Assembly: GCA_019306065.1 (NCBI GenBank)
Contig: JAFDMF010000007.1
Location: 1-64,000 of the forward strand
Direction of reading: 5' to 3'
DNA length: 64,000 bases
Origin: Deltaproteobacteria bacterium
GTDB lineage: Bacteria > Desulfobacterota > Desulfobacteria > Desulfobacterales > JAFDMD01
Of this stretch, positions 1 through 8,886 are shown in pieces. The notes beneath the pieces are model-generated. The model was not told the origin of the DNA and did no database searches. It saw nothing but the letters and a program-made list of their open reading frames with translations. The stretch's first letter is position 1; every line of letters begins with the position of its first letter. The translations under genes were made by a program, and so were the position numbers.

Positions 1-324
1 GCTTTAAAGATACGCAAGCCGGAAATTTATAGATCATTAGGAAACCAAAATCTAAGCATTAAAGAAGCGAAAAATTTTTTGAGACAAATCGGTTTAGATA
101 AAAAAAATAAATTAACTTTCTATTGGTGGTTTAAGATTCTATATATAGGCGGTGGATTAAAAGAATCGGAGATAGCCTCAAATAGTAGTAAGGATATTTA
201 TGAAGAAGCAGGCTTTACAAGCGAAAACGATTTAGCTCAATTTAAAGCCAGACTGGGGTGGGACAGTGAATTCAGCTTTAAAACAATTTTTTCCAGAATT
301 GGAAAACTTTCCGCTTGGAATTAA
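1..324 (+). CDS. hypothetical protein, 5'-truncated at window edge
   Basis: Open frame runs from base 1 (ALKIRKPEIYRSLGN...) through the 79..324 ORF; just upstream of the nucleotidyltransferase ORF. Confidence 0.5.
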   Translation, partial: ALKIRKPEIYRSLGNQNLSIKEAKNFLRQIGLDKKNKLTFYWWFKILYIGGGLKESEIASNSSKDIYEEAGFTSENDLAQFKARLGWDSEFSFKTIFSRIGKLSAWN

Positions 325-342
325 CAAGGTTGCAAAAACAGT

Positions 343-663
343 TTGACCGAATTAAAAAATATCTTAACCGAGATAAAACCTTATAAGGCAATACTTTTCG
401 GTTCCTACGGATATGGCAAAATCAAAGATGACAGCGATATAGATTTAATAGTTGTGCTGAATAAAAAAGATTTACCGAAAAATTTTGACGAAAGAAGCAA
501 AAATTACTCATTTGTAAAAAAATATTTTAAATTTTTGAAACATAAAATCCCTATGGATTTAATTGTATATACAAAGCAGGAATGGGATAATTTTATAAAG
601 GCAGACAATTCTTTTACCAGAGAAATTTTGGAAAAAGGGGAATTTTTAAATTCGGAATCTTAA
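343..663 (+). CDS. MNT-type minimal nucleotidyltransferase domain protein
   Basis: Motif ILFGSYGYGKIKDDSDIDLIVV (GSxxxG...SDIDL); TTG start. Confidence 0.8.
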   Translation: MTELKNILTEIKPYKAILFGSYGYGKIKDDSDIDLIVVLNKKDLPKNFDERSKNYSFVKKYFKFLKHKIPMDLIVYTKQEWDNFIKADNSFTREILEKGEFLNSES

Positions 664-670
664 AACAAAA

Positions 671-1690
671 ATGAGCAATAAAACCGCAGTAGCAATAAGC
701 GGCGGGATAGATTCTTTAACCGCCGCTTTTTTGTTAAAAAAACAAAAAAAAGATATTTTCGGAATACATTTTTTAACAGGCTACGAAAAGAATAAAATCA
801 ATATCCGATATATTGAAGATATATTAAAAATCAAAGTCCATACAATAAATATAAAAGAGGAGTTTGATAAAAAAATAGTATTCTATTTTATAAAAGAGTA
901 TAAAAAAGGAAAAACCCCCAACCCCTGCCTTGTATGCAACCCGAAAATCAAATTCGGCGTTATTTTAAACAATGCAAAAAAATTCGGCGCTTCCTGCATT
1001 GCCACAGGACATTACGCGCGCGTTGAAAAGAATCTTAATAATAAATGCCGTCTTTTTGCAGGAAAAGACAAAGCAAAAGATCAATCCTATTTTTTGGCGT
1101 TTTTAAAACAAACTCAATTACAAGCGGCAGTTTTTCCATTGGCGGGTTATACAAAAGAGGAGGTTAAAAAAATAGCCGAAAAAAACAGGCTGATTTTAAA
1201 AGCCGAAAAAGAAAGTCAGGATATATGCTTTATAAAAAATAAAAAATATTCCGAATTTTTAAATATTACGCAAAAAACCGGAGAAATCTGTAACAACTGC
1301 GGCGAAATAATAGGAAAACATAACGGGCTTCATCTTTTTACCATAGGGCAAAGAAAAGGGATAAATATTCCGGCTCAAAAACCGTATTATGTATTAAAAA
1401 TAGATCCGAAAAATAACAGGCTTACCGTAGGATACAAAGAGAATCTTTTATCAAACCGATGTTTTGTAAAACAGATAAACATAATAAATTGCCCGGATAA
1501 TAACAATCCGTTTAACATAAAAGCAAAAATAAGATACAGGCATACTCCTGCCAAAGGAATACTTTATTTAACAGAGGATAAAAAAAGCGGAAAAATAATA
1601 TTTGCCTGCCCCCAGTCCGCAGTTACGCCGGGTCAGGGAGCGGTATTTTATGATGCGGATGAAGTTATAGGCGCCGGAATAATAGAATAG
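671..1690 (+). CDS. mnmA: tRNA-specific 2-thiouridylase MnmA
   Basis: SGGIDS PP-loop, TPNPCLVCNPKIKFG, ATGHYAR, SQDICFI, HxGLHLFTIGQRKG motifs. Confidence 0.93.
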   Translation: MSNKTAVAISGGIDSLTAAFLLKKQKKDIFGIHFLTGYEKNKINIRYIEDILKIKVHTINIKEEFDKKIVFYFIKEYKKGKTPNPCLVCNPKIKFGVILNNAKKFGASCIATGHYARVEKNLNNKCRLFAGKDKAKDQSYFLAFLKQTQLQAAVFPLAGYTKEEVKKIAEKNRLILKAEKESQDICFIKNKKYSEFLNITQKTGEICNNCGEIIGKHNGLHLFTIGQRKGINIPAQKPYYVLKIDPKNNRLTVGYKENLLSNRCFVKQINIINCPDNNNPFNIKAKIRYRHTPAKGILYLTEDKKSGKIIFACPQSAVTPGQGAVFYDADEVIGAGIIE

Positions 1691-1731
1691 GGCAAACCCG
1701 CTAATTTTATATCTTAATTAATTATATTTTA

Positions 1732-3024
1732 TCAAACGGCTCCCATAAGTCTCGGTAAAAATAAAACAAGGTCCGGCATATAGGTTATTATAAACAGAAC
1801 AGCTATTTGTATTATTAAAAAAGGTATTACCGCTTTTGAAACATATATTATATTCCGCTTTGCAATTGCGCCCGTTATATATAAGCTTACTCCCATAGGC
1901 GGAGTGCAGTAGCCTATGGCAAGATTTACGGTTAATATAAGCCCGAAATGAAGCGGATCTATATTAAAAGCCGATAGCATAGGAAGACATACGGGACCTA
2001 ATATCATTGTAGCGGATATTATATCTATAAACATTCCCACTATTAAAAATAAAAAATTTATCACAAGCAGAAATATAGCGGGAGACTGTACTGTCTCCAA
2101 GACCGCTTCGGTAATTCTTCCGGGTATGTTGGAAAGGGTAAGATACCTGCCGAATGCAGTGGCGCAGGTTACTATTATTAACAAAGATGCGGAGGTTATG
2201 GCAGAATTTATTGTGATTTTTTTTATATCTTTTATTTTAATTGATTTGTGGATAAAAAATTCTACAAAAAAAGCATATACGCATGCAACTACAGCAGCTT
2301 CGTTTGCGGTAAATACTCCGGAAAATATTCCGCCGAATATTATAATAGGAAGCATTAAAGACCATGAGCTCTCTTTTAATATCTTTAAAACCTCTTTTGC
2401 GTTCGGAACCGGCTGACGAACTATTTTTTTATCTTTTCTGAAATAAAAATATGTATAAATAGATAATGCAAACATTATTAAAAAACCCGGAACAAAGCCT
2501 GAGGCAAAAAGCCCTTTTAAAGATACGTTGCTTATGGAGCTGTATAGTATCATTCCTATGCTCGGAGGAATTATTACTCCCAAATTAGGAGATGTAGTCA
2601 TTATTCCCAAAGTATATTTTTCAGGGTATCCGTTTTCTATTAAAGCAGGTATCATAAAACCGCCCAGAGCCACTACCGTTGCAACAGTTGAACCTGATAT
2701 TGCCCCGAAAAGTCCGCAGGCTATAACTCCCGCCATTCCAAGCCCTCCGGGCAGCCAGCTTACAAGCGAGTTTGCCACTTTTATAAGTTTTTCCACTATT
2801 GTTCCGGCAGTCATTATATTGCCGCACAAAATAAAAAACAGAACTACAACTAATGCAAAATTATCAAGCCCTCTAAAAAGGGTTTGAAAAAGAAGCAATA
2901 TAGGAAAATCGCTAAAACAAAAAAAACCGACAATCGAGGTGAAAAGCAGGCATAAAGCCACAGGTATATTTGTAGCCATACATCCTAATAAGATTAATAA
3001 TATAATCAGATCGCTTGTTTCCAT
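1732..3024 (-). CDS. dctM: TRAP transporter large permease (DctM-like)
   Basis: 430 aa hydrophobic, SGSTVATVVALGGFMIPAL, GMFIDIISATMILGPVCLP typical of DctM. Confidence 0.92.
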   Translation of the reverse strand: METSDLIILLILLGCMATNIPVALCLLFTSIVGFFCFSDFPILLLFQTLFRGLDNFALVVVLFFILCGNIMTAGTIVEKLIKVANSLVSWLPGGLGMAGVIACGLFGAISGSTVATVVALGGFMIPALIENGYPEKYTLGIMTTSPNLGVIIPPSIGMILYSSISNVSLKGLFASGFVPGFLIMFALSIYTYFYFRKDKKIVRQPVPNAKEVLKILKESSWSLMLPIIIFGGIFSGVFTANEAAVVACVYAFFVEFFIHKSIKIKDIKKITINSAITSASLLIIVTCATAFGRYLTLSNIPGRITEAVLETVQSPAIFLLVINFLFLIVGMFIDIISATMILGPVCLPMLSAFNIDPLHFGLILTVNLAIGYCTPPMGVSLYITGAIAKRNIIYVSKAVIPFLIIQIAVLFIITYMPDLVLFLPRLMGAV

Positions 3025-3036
3025 TATGATTGCTCC

Positions 3037-3540
3037 TTATTTGTCGGTTTTATTCTCTTTTAATTTGATAATATCATAATAAAAAATAAGCAGAACGCGC
3101 AGCATCATCATTGCGCCTGTAATCGGCAGTATTGCAAAAAGGTATTTTAAGGGTATTTTCATTATGATAGAATGCTGATTTGTAATCGCTTGAAGCGCGG
3201 TTAATTTACAGCCGTAGATTATAAGAAGAACGGAAAATGTCAAAAGGGTAAGATTGCTGAAGAAGGTAAGCGGAATTTTAAATTTCGGAAAAATTTGCAC
3301 GGTAGCGTCAACTTTTATCATCATTTCTCTTCGTATTGCAGCGCTGCATCCTACGAAGGTGGTATATATTATCACGTCTCGGACGAGCTCTTCCGACCAT
3401 GCAAGGCAGTAATTGAATCCGTATCTTAAGACCACGTTTATAAAGAGAGCAAAAAGAGCTATCATTACCGTAATAAACAAAGTCCAATCCTCGAAAAACC
3501 CGAGCGCTTTATCTAAAGAGCGCGTTATTTTTTCAATCAT
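3037..3540 (-). CDS. dctQ: TRAP transporter small permease (DctQ-like)
   Basis: 167 aa, NVVLRYGFNYCLAWSEELVRDVIIYTTFVGC signature. Confidence 0.9.
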   Translation of the reverse strand: MIEKITRSLDKALGFFEDWTLFITVMIALFALFINVVLRYGFNYCLAWSEELVRDVIIYTTFVGCSAAIRREMMIKVDATVQIFPKFKIPLTFFSNLTLLTFSVLLIIYGCKLTALQAITNQHSIIMKIPLKYLFAILPITGAMMMLRVLLIFYYDIIKLKENKTDK

Positions 3541-3721
3541 ATTTTTTCCTTTTTCATAAGGATTTTTTTCCGCTTCCTTAATTTAATAAGAAAGCGGAAT
3601 TTTTTTTATTTCGGCGGGTTATATTCATTATGAGAATCGCTTGGTTGCCGTAAGTATTTCGAGGATTAAAATTTTTCTTCAACGCCGAAATTAAGCAAAA
3701 GAGGGCTTTTTTCTACGGAAA

Positions 3722-4822
3722 CTATTTATATCCCATGTATTGTTGCACTTCCAAAAGAAAATTTTCCGGTTTGTATGTATCTTCGGTATCTTTAGTCTTT
3801 TTAGGATAGATTTTATTTATTTGTTCCGCATATTTTTGATGAACTGCATCTCCTTTTTCTTTTAAAGCGGCAAGTTGCTCTTCCGGAAGCGATAAGAATT
3901 CTATTCCGTTTTCTTTTGCTTGATTTATCTGGACGATTTCCTGTTGTTTGGTTTTTTCTCTTATATCTTTACATACTTCCGAAACAACCTCTTTGAAGGT
4001 TTTTTGAAGATTCGGAGGCAGACTTTCAAACCATGCTTTGTTAAATATCCATATAAAAAGTCCTTGGGCATAGTTTAAATAGGTATAATATTTTGCCACC
4101 TCAAATTTTTTGGTAATATTGCAAACCGAAGGGGTATGATCAAGCCCTGTAATAACTCCTTGTTTTAAAGCCGTAGGAACGTCCGGCCATGGCATAACTA
4201 CCGGATTAAGATTCCATTGCGTATATAAAAGTTGATTTACTTCCGCTTCGGCAACTCTAAATTTTACCTTTTTTGCATCTTCTATTGATTTAATCGGCGT
4301 TGTAGTAGCCCATCCGTAGTTTCCGTATCCTGTAATATCAAGTCCTATTATTCCCTGATGCTCCATAGCTTGCATGTAATGATCGAATAGTTTGCCGCTG
4401 TTTACAAATTTATCAAGCTTTTCAAATGAATTAATTAAAAAAGGCAGATTGACAAGTCCAAATCGGGGACCTAAATTGGTAGCCGCAACCGAACTTACTC
4501 CCATACCTTGAATCGCTCCCATTTGAAGCATATTTAAAACTTCCACCTCTCCGCCAAGTATGCTCAACGGTTTATAATCAATATATATCTGACCGTTGGT
4601 TTTTTCCCAAAGCTTATCTCTTATGGCAAAGCCTGTGGAAACTCCAGTCAAAACAGGATGGGAAACATTGGAAACAATGCAGGTATATTTTGCTCCCGAA
4701 GGATCGAATTTCGGTTTCCATGTCTCTAATGGATTTGAATCTGCAGCAGTTGCAAAGGATGCGAAAAATATACAGCAAATAAAAGATATAGCCGTCATTA
4801 AAGATAATTTTTTCGCTTTCAT
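3722..4822 (-). CDS. dctP: TRAP transporter periplasmic substrate-binding protein (DctP-like)
   Basis: Signal peptide, KVRVAEAEVNQLLY / MPWPDVPTALKQGVITG pattern of DctP family. Confidence 0.9.
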   Translation of the reverse strand: MKAKKLSLMTAISFICCIFFASFATAADSNPLETWKPKFDPSGAKYTCIVSNVSHPVLTGVSTGFAIRDKLWEKTNGQIYIDYKPLSILGGEVEVLNMLQMGAIQGMGVSSVAATNLGPRFGLVNLPFLINSFEKLDKFVNSGKLFDHYMQAMEHQGIIGLDITGYGNYGWATTTPIKSIEDAKKVKFRVAEAEVNQLLYTQWNLNPVVMPWPDVPTALKQGVITGLDHTPSVCNITKKFEVAKYYTYLNYAQGLFIWIFNKAWFESLPPNLQKTFKEVVSEVCKDIREKTKQQEIVQINQAKENGIEFLSLPEEQLAALKEKGDAVHQKYAEQINKIYPKKTKDTEDTYKPENFLLEVQQYMGYK

Positions 4823-5039
4823 TAAAAACCTCCTTTTTTTAAAAAGTTTAATCGGCAGCCTTTCGGCTTCCTGTTTTCCACAGAAAGTCTTTAAATTATT
4901 TTTTATAAATAAGCAACTTTAACATTTATATTATAATATATTTTTTGATTTAGAGGCGTTTTTATAACAGAGTTTCTATTTTTTATCGGCAACTATCATT
5001 AACTATCCGTATTCTCGCAGTATGCCGTTTCAGTCGGTT

Positions 5040-6242
5040 TTATCTTTGGCATATTCTTTTTTCGTCTTTTTTTATAAGGCTTGATATTGATTTTGCGGGG
5101 TTTTTAAATTTGCTTAAAAAGATCATAGCCGCAATTATATAAGGTTTATAACCTGCCTGTTGATATAACGGTATTTTATATCTGTCGAATACGGAAGCTT
5201 CAACTTCCCCTTTTTTGCAGGATACGCCGGTAATATCTGCAGGAAGGCAATGCATATATAAGGCTTTTCCTTTGTTTGTAAGTTTCATAAGTTTTTCGGA
5301 ACATTCCCAGTCTGTATGCTCTGCGTTTTGGGCAAGAAGCTCTTTTTCAAGGTTTTTTATAGCTTTAAAATCTCCTGCGCCGTAATAATCGGTTCTGTTT
5401 TTCATTGCTTCAAAAGGCGCCCAGCTTTTAGGGTAAACTATATCTGCATTTTCAAAAGCTTCTTCTATGTCGTTTGTTTTTTTTAAAGTTCCGCCAGATT
5501 TTGCGGCGTTATCGGCAGCTGTTTTTTCTACTTCCTGCATAACTTCGTATCCTTTGGGATGAGCAAGCGCAACCTCCATTCCGAAACGGGTCATAAGCCC
5601 TATTATTCCCTGAGGAACAGATAAGGGTTTGCCGTAAGAAGGGGAATATGCCCAAGTCATAGCTATTTTTTTACCTTTTAAGTTTTCTATTCCCCCAAAA
5701 GTATTTATAAGATGCATGGCGTCCGCCATTGATTGCGTGGGATGATCTATATCGCATTGAAGGTTTACAAGGGTTGGTCTTTGTTCCAAAATTCCTTTTT
5801 TGTATCCGTCGTCAACCGCTGTTGCCACCTCTTTCATATAAGCGTTTCCTTTGCCTATATACATATCGTCTCTTATGCCGATTATATCAGCCATAAAAGA
5901 CACCATGTTTGCGGTTTCTCTTACTGTTTCGCCGTGGGCTATTTGAGATTTGCCTTCGTCAAGGTCTGCAACCGCAAGCCCTAACAGGTTGCATGCGCTT
6001 GCAAAGCTGAATCTTGTTCTTGTGGAATTATCTCTGAAAATAGATATTCCGAGTCCGGAATCAAAAACCTTTGCCGAAATGTTATTTTTTCTTAACATAC
6101 TAAGCAGCCAAGCGGTTTTAAATACCGCGTCTATCTCATCATTTTTTTTATCCCATGTAAGCAGAAAATCGTTTAAATACATTTTTGAAGTATCAAGCGC
6201 TTCAAGTTGGTTTATAAGTTCTTCGGTTGAAATATTACTCAT
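5040..6242 (-). CDS. ygeW: YgeW-type (knotted) carbamoyltransferase
   Basis: IFRDNSTRTRFSFASACNLLGL, DLDEGKSQIAHGETVRETANMVSF, LVNLQCDIDHPTQSMADAMHL, ALYMHCLPADITGV. Confidence 0.85.
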   Translation of the reverse strand: MSNISTEELINQLEALDTSKMYLNDFLLTWDKKNDEIDAVFKTAWLLSMLRKNNISAKVFDSGLGISIFRDNSTRTRFSFASACNLLGLAVADLDEGKSQIAHGETVRETANMVSFMADIIGIRDDMYIGKGNAYMKEVATAVDDGYKKGILEQRPTLVNLQCDIDHPTQSMADAMHLINTFGGIENLKGKKIAMTWAYSPSYGKPLSVPQGIIGLMTRFGMEVALAHPKGYEVMQEVEKTAADNAAKSGGTLKKTNDIEEAFENADIVYPKSWAPFEAMKNRTDYYGAGDFKAIKNLEKELLAQNAEHTDWECSEKLMKLTNKGKALYMHCLPADITGVSCKKGEVEASVFDRYKIPLYQQAGYKPYIIAAMIFLSKFKNPAKSISSLIKKDEKRICQR

Positions 6243-6378
6243 TAATCGCTCCTCGTTTGTGTTTAAATGTCTTTAGTAATGGTTTTATATTCGTTAGGAG
6301 ATGCCTGTTTTTGTGTAATCATTTTTTTGTTTTTATAAATATTTTGTTTCTACGGGACGTTTGAATCGGCAAGTCCCT

Positions 6379-7332
6379 TTATGGAGTTATTATTGTTCCG
6401 TAGCCGTTTTTTATGCCGGCGCTTAAATTTTCCGGCGAGGTAATAATAACCTTTTTTCCTCCGTTTTCTATAAAGTTTATTGCGGCTTCTATTTTAGGCA
6501 TCATACTACCTGCGGCAAAATGTCCTTCTTTTAGATATTTTTTTATTTGATGTAATTGAACATGCTCAAGCGGTTTTTCCTGTTTTTTGCGAAAATTAAT
6601 ATAAACATGGCTTATATCGGTAGAGATTATAAAAAGCTCCGCTTTTATTTCTGCGGCAAGCATTGAAGAGGTTAGGTCTTTATCCAATACGGCGTCAATC
6701 GGCTTTAAGCAGCCGTCCTCTTTTTTTATTACGGGTATTCCGCCGCCGCCGCATGCTATTACTATATAATTGTTTTTTATAAGATTTTTTATAGGGTCTA
6801 TCTCTATTATTCGGGCGGGCGCGGGCGATGCAACGATTCTTCTAAATCCTCTGCCGGAAGGGTCTTCGGCAAAGATCCAATCCCGATACCTCTTTTTTAA
6901 ATCTTCGGTCATTTCCGGCGTAAAAAAGGAGCCTATAGGTTTGGAAGGATTTAAAATTTTTTTATCCTTTTTATCTACCAATACTCTTGTAACTACTGTT
7001 GCGGTTTTTAAAGCTTCGCCTTTTAAGTTAAGCTGGTTTTCAAGAGCGGTTTGTATTTGAAATCCTATAGCTCCCTGTGTATCTGCAACGCAGCTTGAAA
7101 GCGGAACCTGATGCATTTTTGCATGCTCATAAGCTATTGCGGAGCGTCTTAAAATAAAGCCTACCTGAGGTCCGTTTCCGTGGCATATAACAAGTCTGTA
7201 ATTTTGTTTTACAATATCGGCAAGATGACGGCATGTTTCCATTAAAGATTGATATTGATCCTCTACGCTTGTATTTTGCGGATTGCGTATAAGAGAGTTG
7301 CCGCCTATTGCCGCGACTACTATTTTTTTCAT
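6379..7332 (-). CDS. arcC: carbamate kinase
   Basis: AIGGNSLI, ICHGNGPQVGFI, IACGGGGIPVI, DAVLDKDLTSSMLA, AAGSMMPKIEAA motifs. Confidence 0.93.
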   Translation of the reverse strand: MKKIVVAAIGGNSLIRNPQNTSVEDQYQSLMETCRHLADIVKQNYRLVICHGNGPQVGFILRRSAIAYEHAKMHQVPLSSCVADTQGAIGFQIQTALENQLNLKGEALKTATVVTRVLVDKKDKKILNPSKPIGSFFTPEMTEDLKKRYRDWIFAEDPSGRGFRRIVASPAPARIIEIDPIKNLIKNNYIVIACGGGGIPVIKKEDGCLKPIDAVLDKDLTSSMLAAEIKAELFIISTDISHVYINFRKKQEKPLEHVQLHQIKKYLKEGHFAAGSMMPKIEAAINFIENGGKKVIITSPENLSAGIKNGYGTIITP

Positions 7333-7348
7333 CTTATTTCCTCTGTTT

Positions 7349-7486
7349 AAATTTCGCCGTATAAATTTGTATTTTGCCCGTTTTAGGCGTTGGATAAAAA
7401 TTTTAATTCTCGCAACACTTTAAGTATTACTGCGGTTAAAATTTTTATCTGACTTGAACTCTACTTTGTTATCCGGCGGAATTTTA
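7349..7486. repeat. Intergenic MITE-like palindromic repeat, family 1 copy D
   Basis: Shares termini (aaatttcgccgtataa... ctactttgttatccggcggaatttt) and internal gcggttaaaattttt with copies at 12738, 13901 and 52837. Confidence 0.7.
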
Positions 7487-7502
7487 TAATTCTTTTTTGT
7501 GA

Positions 7503-8825
7503 TTAACTGTTTTTAATAATGGGTGTTTCCTCTGATAAATATTTTTTTATATAATCAATTTCCTTTTTTTTGGTTTTAATATCTCCTTTGATTTTTGCCT
7601 CAAACAGCCGGTTTATAATTTCCGAAAAGATTGGTCCTGGCTTGATGCCTAATTTTATAATGTCGTTTCCGTTTGTTAGTATTTTTGTATTCTTTGCCTT
7701 TTTATAAATTTTAAAAATCTCTTCTCTTTTAACAGGGCTTTTTAAAGACGCCATCATATATAATATTAACTCGGTTTTGAAAACGGAAATTTTTCTATAT
7801 GCAGTTTTATTTTTTTCTATGTTTTTTAACAGGTTTTTTGCTTCTATCCGCAGGTCGCAAAAAAGTATTTTTTGATTATGCGGGATTTGAAAATATCGGC
7901 ATATATCTTCAGATGCCTCTTTGCCGCAATTATTGATTAAACCGATGAAATAGAGCGCCCATTCGGAATAATCGTTTTTTTTATACAATGAGATAACCTC
8001 CTTTATTCTGTTAAGAAAAGAGAGGGCGCCGGCGTTTGAAGCTATATCCGCATGTATGTTTTGCATTATTTTATACTCGAAAAGTTTTATTAAGGGCAAA
8101 ACAGGGTCTTTTTCTTTTAATATGTATTCTAATTCCGTAAAAAATCTTTTTCCGGAAAGACTGGCAAAGATATTTTTATCAACCGCCTCTTTTATAAGCT
8201 TTTGAGTATGCGGATCTATAGTAAAATTGAAGCGCGTCGCGAATTTTATTGCCCTTAATATTCTGGTAGGATCGTCTATAAAGCTTATATCGTGCAATAC
8301 TTTTACAGTTTTGTTTTTTATATCCTTTATGCCGGAATATATATCTGTTATTTCGCCGAAATTTTTCGGGCTTATGTTTATTAAAATTGTATTGATTGTA
8401 AAATCTCTTCTCATAACATCTTCGGATAATAAGCCGGCTTTTACTTGAGGCAGGGCAGCCGGCGCTTTATAATACTCGCTTCTTGCCGAAGCAATGTCTA
8501 TTTTTAAATTATCCGAAGTTATTAATGTTGCGGTGCCGAATTTTTTATGAGTTTTTAATTTCCAGCCTTTTGTTTCCGCAATTTTTTTTGCAAATTCCAT
8601 GCCGTTTTTTTCTATTACAATATCAATGTCGAAGTTTGGGGTATTTAAAAAAAGGTCTCGAACAAAACCTCCGGCAGCGTAAGCTTGGCAGCCGAATTGC
8701 TCGCTTGCTTTGCCTATTTCTTTTAATATGTTTAATATATTTTTCGGTATTGTTTTTATAATGTTATCTTTCAACTGAGGTCGTCCTGTTTCTATGTTGA
8801 TTATGCTTGAAAAGCTAGTTGTCAT
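7503..8825 (-). CDS. CCA-adding enzyme / poly(A) polymerase family nucleotidyltransferase
   Basis: AYAAGGFVRDLFLNTPNFDIDIVIE, RRDFTINTILINI, DIYSGIKDIKNK, DDPTRILRAIKFATRF. Confidence 0.9.
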   Translation of the reverse strand: MTTSFSSIINIETGRPQLKDNIIKTIPKNILNILKEIGKASEQFGCQAYAAGGFVRDLFLNTPNFDIDIVIEKNGMEFAKKIAETKGWKLKTHKKFGTATLITSDNLKIDIASARSEYYKAPAALPQVKAGLLSEDVMRRDFTINTILINISPKNFGEITDIYSGIKDIKNKTVKVLHDISFIDDPTRILRAIKFATRFNFTIDPHTQKLIKEAVDKNIFASLSGKRFFTELEYILKEKDPVLPLIKLFEYKIMQNIHADIASNAGALSFLNRIKEVISLYKKNDYSEWALYFIGLINNCGKEASEDICRYFQIPHNQKILFCDLRIEAKNLLKNIEKNKTAYRKISVFKTELILYMMASLKSPVKREEIFKIYKKAKNTKILTNGNDIIKLGIKPGPIFSEIINRLFEAKIKGDIKTKKKEIDYIKKYLSEETPIIKNS

Positions 8826-8886
8826 ACTTTATTATACGCGATAGTTTTTATCCAGTTATAAAATAATTTTTTTAAAGGAGCAAAAC

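Noticed and set aside
2126-2887. Plus-strand ORFs opposite dctM
   Set aside because: Antisense shadows of a well-supported minus-strand gene with no recognisable domains.
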